In this document: positions 23,245 to 27,095 of the stretch, in pieces | Layout: every line of letters begins with the position of its first letter | Numbering within the stretch: the stretch's first letter is position 1 | NCBI GenBank assembly: GCA_947478985.1 | Contig: CANJYC010000001.1 | Span: 1 to 27,095, forward strand | DNA: 27,095 bases | Direction of reading: 5' to 3' | From: Acidobacteriota bacterium | GTDB taxonomy: Bacteria > Acidobacteriota > Vicinamibacteria > Vicinamibacterales > UBA2999 | The notes under the pieces: generated by a model | The model's input: only the letters and a program-made list of their open reading frames with translations | What the model was told of the DNA's origin: nothing | Databases searched by the model: none | Translations under genes and position numbers: made by a program

Positions 23245-24708
23245 CTAGACAAGCTGGTACTCCGACGATCCGACAATCAGACGCGCCAGCCCCGGGGCCC
23301 GGGCGTTGAGCTGCGCATCCGAACCCGTCCAGGTGCCGCCGCTGCGCAGATAGGACAGCAGCTCGGACGAGCTCTGGCTGTCGTAGGGCGCGGGCGAGAA
23401 GCGGCCCAGGAAATACGCCAGCACCCTGTCGGCGGAACTGCGCGACGCCGCAGCGTCACGCGCGAGATTGAATTTCTGATTCGACGCGAGCGTGGCGGCG
23501 AAGTTCATGCGCGACAGCATCGCGCCGGTGGCGAACCAGGTCTTTCCCAGATTCCAGCCGCTGACGTCCGGCGGCTCCAGCAGCGTCTGTCCCATGTTGG
23601 TCAGAGGCGTTCGCGCGGAATCAACCGAGAAGCCGGCCCAGCCGGTCTCCTTGATAGCGCGCGTGACGAACTCCACCGGCCACGAATACCGCGCGTTGTA
23701 CCGCGATGCCTCGCCGAACCAGGGTGATTCAAAGATGTAACGCACAACGGCGCGCATGTCGGTGTTGTTCTGGGCGTAGACGCTGGCTACGTTCTGCAGA
23801 AAGCCTTCCTCGGGCTCATCGGTCTCGCTCACGAAGTAGTTCCAGAGCTTGCCGGCGAGCCTGCGGGCCGTCTGCGGATGACGCGCGAGCGCGTTGATCA
23901 GGTCGATACCGTCCTGCATCCCGTCGGCGGCGGCGCGCGCCGGGATCGTGCGGCCGCCGTTGGCGTAGATCGGAAATGTGAACGTCTTGGCCGTCAGCTC
24001 GTGCTGGTTCGCGTTGAAGACGAACTGGTAATACGAGTTCGGATCCTGATTGTTGCCGCCGCCGGCGAGGGCAATGTTCCAGCCGGTGAAGACGCGCGCA
24101 GCCGCGTAGACATCCTGCTCGGTGTAGTTCCCGACGCCGAACGTGAACAGCTCCATGATCTCGCGGCCGAAGTTCTCCTGAGGGCGCGCGCGGACGTTGA
24201 GCCGGCCATCAAGAAACACCAGCATCCCTGGGTCCTTGGCCACCTCGAGCAGGAGGTCGCGGAAGCTGCCGAGTGCAAACTGGCGGAACAGCTCGATCTG
24301 GCCCTGCGGACCGGGCAGCTCACCGGACTTCTGCGCCAGCATCTTCGTCGCCTGGATGTTGCCGACGACGCCGCCAATCTTGGTATAGGCGTTGGCGAAG
24401 TGGTTGTGCCAGAAGAGCGCCATCTTCTCCTGCAGCGGCCGCCGGGTGTGCACCATCCGGAAGAGCCACCGCTGCCGGGCGTCGTCGATGATCGTGTTGG
24501 GCGAAAACGCTCCACCACGCGTCGCGACCCCAACGTAGGCACTGTCCCCGATGAATCCGTCGACGTCATCGGGCTGCCGCTCAAAATTGACCAGATAGTC
24601 GATGAGCGCTGGAACCGACATGCTGCCGAGACGCGTCCGCTCGTCCGGGCTCATACCGAACCCGGCCCGCCGGAGCAGGTGTTCGACCTGTGGGTTATTG
24701 CCTGCCAT
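23245..24708 (-). CDS. DUF1800 family protein
   Basis: A 487-residue protein with the DUF1800 landmarks: HLLRRAGFGMSPDE at the N-terminus, ALFWHNHFA (about 98-106), RPQENFGREIMELFTFGVGNYTEQDV, FTGWNI, LAGKLWNYFV, and SWPVEFVTRAIKETGW, PPDVSGWNLGKTWFATGAML in the C-terminal half. Most family members are encoded next to DUF1501 as here; function is not established. This one has no recognisable signal peptide at the chosen start, which is unlike its Tat-exported partner; it might be exported with it or act in the cytosol. A GGAG site lies 7 bases before the ATG. It is the first gene of a likely three-gene unit with DUF1501 and SYLF. Confidence 0.93.
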   Translation of the reverse strand: MAGNNPQVEHLLRRAGFGMSPDERTRLGSMSVPALIDYLVNFERQPDDVDGFIGDSAYVGVATRGGAFSPNTIIDDARQRWLFRMVHTRRPLQEKMALFWHNHFANAYTKIGGVVGNIQATKMLAQKSGELPGPQGQIELFRQFALGSFRDLLLEVAKDPGMLVFLDGRLNVRARPQENFGREIMELFTFGVGNYTEQDVYAAARVFTGWNIALAGGGNNQDPNSYYQFVFNANQHELTAKTFTFPIYANGGRTIPARAAADGMQDGIDLINALARHPQTARRLAGKLWNYFVSETDEPEEGFLQNVASVYAQNNTDMRAVVRYIFESPWFGEASRYNARYSWPVEFVTRAIKETGWAGFSVDSARTPLTNMGQTLLEPPDVSGWNLGKTWFATGAMLSRMNFAATLASNQKFNLARDAAASRSSADRVLAYFLGRFSPAPYDSQSSSELLSYLRSGGTWTGSDAQLNARAPGLARLIVGSSEYQLV

Positions 24709-24860
24709 CGGGAATCTCCAGAACTATCCTTGTCCGCCTGCCGTCACTTACTGTCACAAATTCGACCACTGGATCACAATATCGGCCGATCTCCGGCCGT
24801 AAATACGGCAATCGCTTGCCAGGGTCTGACCACCTGCGATTCCCCTGCCATACCGCCGGG

Positions 24861-24894
24861 GCGGATGGACGATCCGCGCGGGGGCCACTATCCT
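24861..24894 (+). promoter_or_regulatory. candidate leaderless promoter and inverted repeat before the VOC gene
   Basis: TGGACG (24866-24871) and TATCCT (24889-24894) with a 17-base spacer look like a -35/-10 pair; 7 bases then separate the -10 from the ATG at 24902, so the mRNA may start at the ATG. An inverted repeat GCGGAT-5-ATCCGC (24861-24877) covers the -35 and could be an operator. The rest of the 193-base gap to the divergent DUF1800 gene shows GC-rich palindromic bits (for example CGGCCGATCTCCGGCCG near 24783-24799) but nothing firm. Confidence 0.4.
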
Positions 24895-24901
24895 AGCGGA
24901 C

Positions 24902-25402
24902 ATGGTTGCCAAGAAGAAGGCCCGTCCCCCCGCCCGCCCGACCATGACGCCGGCCCGGGCGCGCCGAGCACGCACCGTCCCCCTCAAGGAGACCGCGCGC
25001 GGCGGCAGCGGGCTCGCCCCCGGGATGCAGGCGCTCAACAGCTACCTTGCCGTGGCGAACGTCGGGGCCTCGCTCGACTTTCTCGAGCGCGCCTTTGGAT
25101 TCGTTCGTGGGGTGACCCTGGCCGACCCGGATGGCCAGCTGCGGTATGCGGAGATGCGCCACGGCAACTCCGTGGTGATGCTGATTCGCAAGGGGGATGA
25201 CGCGACCGCCACCGGCGGCGCGGCGGCGCTCTACACCTATGTCAACGACGTGGACCGCGCGCTGGCCCGCGCGCGTGAAGCCGGGGGCGGCACCGGTGAT
25301 GCGGAGGATAAGGCCTGGGGAGATCGGGCGGCCACCGTCACCGATCCCGACGGCTATCGGTGGGTGCTCGCCACGTTCAAGAAGCTCGCGCCGTTTGGAT
25401 AA
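24902..25402 (+). CDS. VOC superfamily (glyoxalase/bleomycin-resistance-like) protein
   Basis: A 166-residue cytosolic protein. The first 40 residues are a basic, Pro/Ala/Arg-rich extension beginning AKKKARPPARP; residues about 42-163 form a VOC domain: NSYLAVANVGASLDFLERAFGF, LRYAEMRHGNSVVMLI, AALYTYVNDVDRALARAREAG, and the closing ATVTDPDGYRWVLATF. This is the PhnB-like single-domain layout, which usually works as a dimer; members include glyoxalases, dioxygenases and resistance proteins, so no reaction can be assigned. A start at 25025 would delete the basic tail, but the linker and promoter position favour 24902. There is no ribosome binding site, consistent with leaderless translation. 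It is followed by the hairpin at 25407-25434. Confidence 0.88.
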   Translation: MVAKKKARPPARPTMTPARARRARTVPLKETARGGSGLAPGMQALNSYLAVANVGASLDFLERAFGFVRGVTLADPDGQLRYAEMRHGNSVVMLIRKGDDATATGGAAALYTYVNDVDRALARAREAGGGTGDAEDKAWGDRAATVTDPDGYRWVLATFKKLAPFG

Positions 25403-25406
25403 GTAA

Positions 25407-25434
25407 GCGGTAGGCAGTGGGTACTGCCTACCGC
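25407..25434. terminator. perfect 12-bp hairpin of the GCGGTAGGCAGT repeat between convergent genes
   Basis: GCGGTAGGCAGT (25407-25418), loop GGGT, ACTGCCTACCGC (25423-25434): a perfect 12-bp stem with a four-base loop, between the stop codons of the VOC gene (+) and the TonB-receptor gene (-). A short pyrimidine run TCTTCTT follows on the plus strand. It could terminate both genes, but its arm is the same unit found at 3259-3289 and 1225-1274, so it is also a dispersed repeat. Confidence 0.7.
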
Positions 25435-25441
25435 CGTCTTC

Positions 25442-27095
25442 TTAGAACGCCACGCGGAAGCCGAGCTGGAACTTGCGCTGCTCGAAGCCGGTGGGGTTCA
25501 CGAACTGATACGCATCGGCCGGGATCGCCACCGTCGGATTGCCTGCCGTGTCGGTGGCCCGTGTCCTCGTCACGTCCGACATCTGCTCCGTGTTGAAGAC
25601 GTTCTTCATCTCCGCCACGACCTCACCCTTCACCGAGCCGCGCACCGGAATCGACCGCGTGTAGCGGAAATCGACGTTCTTGCGCACCGGCAGGTAGAGC
25701 GAGTTCCGCGACACGCCGAGCGGACGGTCGCTCAGCACGCCGTCGAGGTTCAGGTCCTGATTGGCCAGGATGTTGATCGGCAGCCCGCTGTTGATCTGGA
25801 TGAGCACCCCGATCTGGTTGCCGCTCAGGAGGTGCCGCACCACGGCGTTCGACGCATTGCTCGATGAGGTGTAGACGACATCACCGGTCAGGTTGTGGCG
25901 CATGTCGAGCGGGTTCGGCCCCTTGTCGCGGTCGAGGTTCGTCGGATCCGAACGCCCGGGCTCGGATTGCACCGTCAGCTGCGTGAGGAGCGGTGTGTTG
26001 TCCTCACCCTTGCCGAACGAGTACTGCGCGTTGAACGTGAGCCCGGAGGCGAAACGCTTGGAAGTCTGCAGCGTCACCCCCTTGAAGGTCGACTCACCGA
26101 TCGAGGTCACCGAGCTGATGTGGTTGAACCTCGGGTCGAGCCTTGTGCTCGCGTTGACGGCCGTGCTGAAGATCGGGCGCCCATCACCGAGCGACCCCGT
26201 CGGGTTGATCATGTTGATGTCGGTCACGACGGGCAGCTGAGACCCCTTGGCATACATCAGGCTCAGCGACGCGGTCAGGTTGCTGGCAAAGGCGTGTTCC
26301 ACCTGCACGCTGCTCTGCCAGGTGTGCGCCACCTCGAAGTTGGGGTCGATCGTCCAGGGCGACTGGGTGCTGAGCGTCCCTGAACTCACGGCCGCCGGGA
26401 ACGCCGGCGCACCGGCCTGGGTCGGGTTGAAGGTGTAGACCGGCGCCCGGGGCGAACCGGACTGTGAAATCGCCTGCTCGATGCCGCCGAGCAACGCCTG
26501 GTCGTACATCACGCCGGTGCTCGCTCGCATCACCGTCGTCGGATTCACCGTCCACGCGATGCCGGCGCGCGGCCCGACGTTGTTGCGGTCGATGTTGAAA
26601 GCCTTCGAGGACGCGAGCGGCGCATTCGCGACCCCGTCGGGGTACTGGTAGAGGTCGTAGCGCAGGCCGTAGAGGAGCTTGACGGACCGTGCGATCTGCC
26701 AGTCATCCTGCACGAACGCGCTGACCAGGTCGGTTGACAGGTTGAACGACCGATCGCCGGTCAGCTGCGACATCGCGCTGTAGCTGAACGGGTTCTCCCC
26801 GCTGCGCGCCGACGAATAGGCCGCCAGCGTGGGGAACGTGTAGAGCCACTGCGGCGCGCTGGTGCGCTCGTCGTAGATGTGCTGCCAGTCGAAGCCGAAC
26901 TTGTAGCTGTGGCTGGACCGGATGTAGGTGAAGTTGTCGATCACCTGCGAGATGTTCTGCTTGAAGTCAAAGCCGGCGCTGTTCTGGCCGGCATCGCTGA
27001 CGGGACCGCCGAATGCGGCAATGCCCGTGACCAGAATGGCCGGGCCCTTGCCCGAATCGCCGTTGGCCACCGACGACTGATGGCGATGCGCGTAC
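25442..27095 (-). CDS. TonB-dependent receptor, Oar-like, C-terminal part (partial)
   Basis: The last roughly 550 residues of an outer-membrane receptor; the frame is open through the right edge, so N-terminal domains (in Oar-like proteins a carboxypeptidase-regulatory-like domain and a plug) lie outside. What is visible is beta-barrel: alternating strands such as SHSYKFGFDWQHIYDE, SAFVQDDWQIARSVKLLYGLRYDLY, NVGPRAGIAWTVNPTTVMRASTGVMYDQ, FKGVTLQTSKRFASGLTFNAQYSFGKGED, LDMRHNLTGDVVY, and a terminal strand ending KFQLGFRVAF with the C-terminal Phe needed for barrel insertion. These receptors import or bind large substrates in Acidobacteriota, which carry many copies; the ligand is unknown. The GTG near 27070 is not a real start. 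Confidence 0.92.
   Translation of the reverse strand, partial: YAHRHQSSVANGDSGKGPAILVTGIAAFGGPVSDAGQNSAGFDFKQNISQVIDNFTYIRSSHSYKFGFDWQHIYDERTSAPQWLYTFPTLAAYSSARSGENPFSYSAMSQLTGDRSFNLSTDLVSAFVQDDWQIARSVKLLYGLRYDLYQYPDGVANAPLASSKAFNIDRNNVGPRAGIAWTVNPTTVMRASTGVMYDQALLGGIEQAISQSGSPRAPVYTFNPTQAGAPAFPAAVSSGTLSTQSPWTIDPNFEVAHTWQSSVQVEHAFASNLTASLSLMYAKGSQLPVVTDINMINPTGSLGDGRPIFSTAVNASTRLDPRFNHISSVTSIGESTFKGVTLQTSKRFASGLTFNAQYSFGKGEDNTPLLTQLTVQSEPGRSDPTNLDRDKGPNPLDMRHNLTGDVVYTSSSNASNAVVRHLLSGNQIGVLIQINSGLPINILANQDLNLDGVLSDRPLGVSRNSLYLPVRKNVDFRYTRSIPVRGSVKGEVVAEMKNVFNTEQMSDVTRTRATDTAGNPTVAIPADAYQFVNPTGFEQRKFQLGFRVAF

Noticed and set aside
24783..24807. CGGCCG-rich palindromes as a terminator or origin-like element
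   Set aside because: Short GC palindromes are expected by chance in this DNA; no T tract, iterons or DnaA boxes accompany them.
23878..25200. 440-residue plus-strand frame across the DUF1800 gene and the VOC gene start
   Set aside because: It overlaps two well-supported genes in other frames and runs through the promoter gap; no recognisable domain.
25442..27070. A complete gene starting at the GTG near 27070
   Set aside because: The frame stays open to the window edge, and a TonB-dependent receptor needs a signal peptide and plug upstream, so it is a partial gene.

Overview
The window is a high-GC bacterial chromosome segment with tightly packed genes. The best guess for the source is an Acidobacteriota member, possibly of the Vicinamibacteria type. 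The reasons are an Oar-like TonB-dependent receptor fragment, an adjacent DUF1800/DUF1501 gene pair, a UMF1-type MFS transporter, and a short dispersed repeat (core GCGGTAGGCAGT) between genes. This is inference from gene content; no 16S rRNA or other marker is present. I recognised no tRNA, rRNA, CRISPR array, insertion sequence or phage gene.

Layout. 88-1218 (+) is metK. 1278-1778 (-) is a small lipoprotein gene converging on it. 1840-8268 (+) is a histidine biosynthesis operon in the order hisI-hisG-hisD-hisC-hisB-hisH-hisF-hisA, with most junctions overlapping or abutting. It is preceded by a histidine attenuator: a 27-residue leader peptide with seven His codons, mutually exclusive RNA pairings, and an intrinsic terminator with eight T residues just before hisI. 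8330-9643 (+) is a UMF1/Atg22-like MFS transporter. 9648-10682 (-) holds two small secreted proteins, one of them Met-rich. 10755-11231 (+) is a two-helix membrane protein with a K+-channel-like layout but a non-canonical filter (TGMGP). 11203-14610 (-) holds a methyltransferase-like protein, a membrane-anchored ankyrin-like protein and a polytopic membrane protein.

14681-21164 (-) is a six-gene tripartite efflux operon: periplasmic adaptor, ATPase 1, TolC-like outer-membrane channel, ATPase 2, and two ABC-2 permeases, all with overlapping stops and starts. It resembles the E. coli ybhGFSR set, but the two nucleotide-binding domains are separate genes on either side of the TolC gene, and ATPase 1 lacks the H-loop histidine. 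21275-24708 (-) is a DUF1800-DUF1501-SYLF trio of probably exported or envelope proteins. 24902-25402 (+) is a VOC/glyoxalase-like protein. 25442 to the right edge (-) is the C-terminal part of a TonB-dependent receptor.

How it works together. The his genes cover the pathway from PRPP and ATP to histidine except the HisE pyrophosphohydrolase and the histidinol-phosphate phosphatase, which must be encoded elsewhere. The attenuator would tie transcription of the cluster to charged tRNA-His. Three promoter-like sequences (before the his leader, the lipoprotein and the VOC gene) place the predicted transcription start at or within a few bases of the ATG, suggesting leaderless mRNAs. No gap without a gene exceeds 300 bases; the longest is the his leader region, which is annotated in detail.
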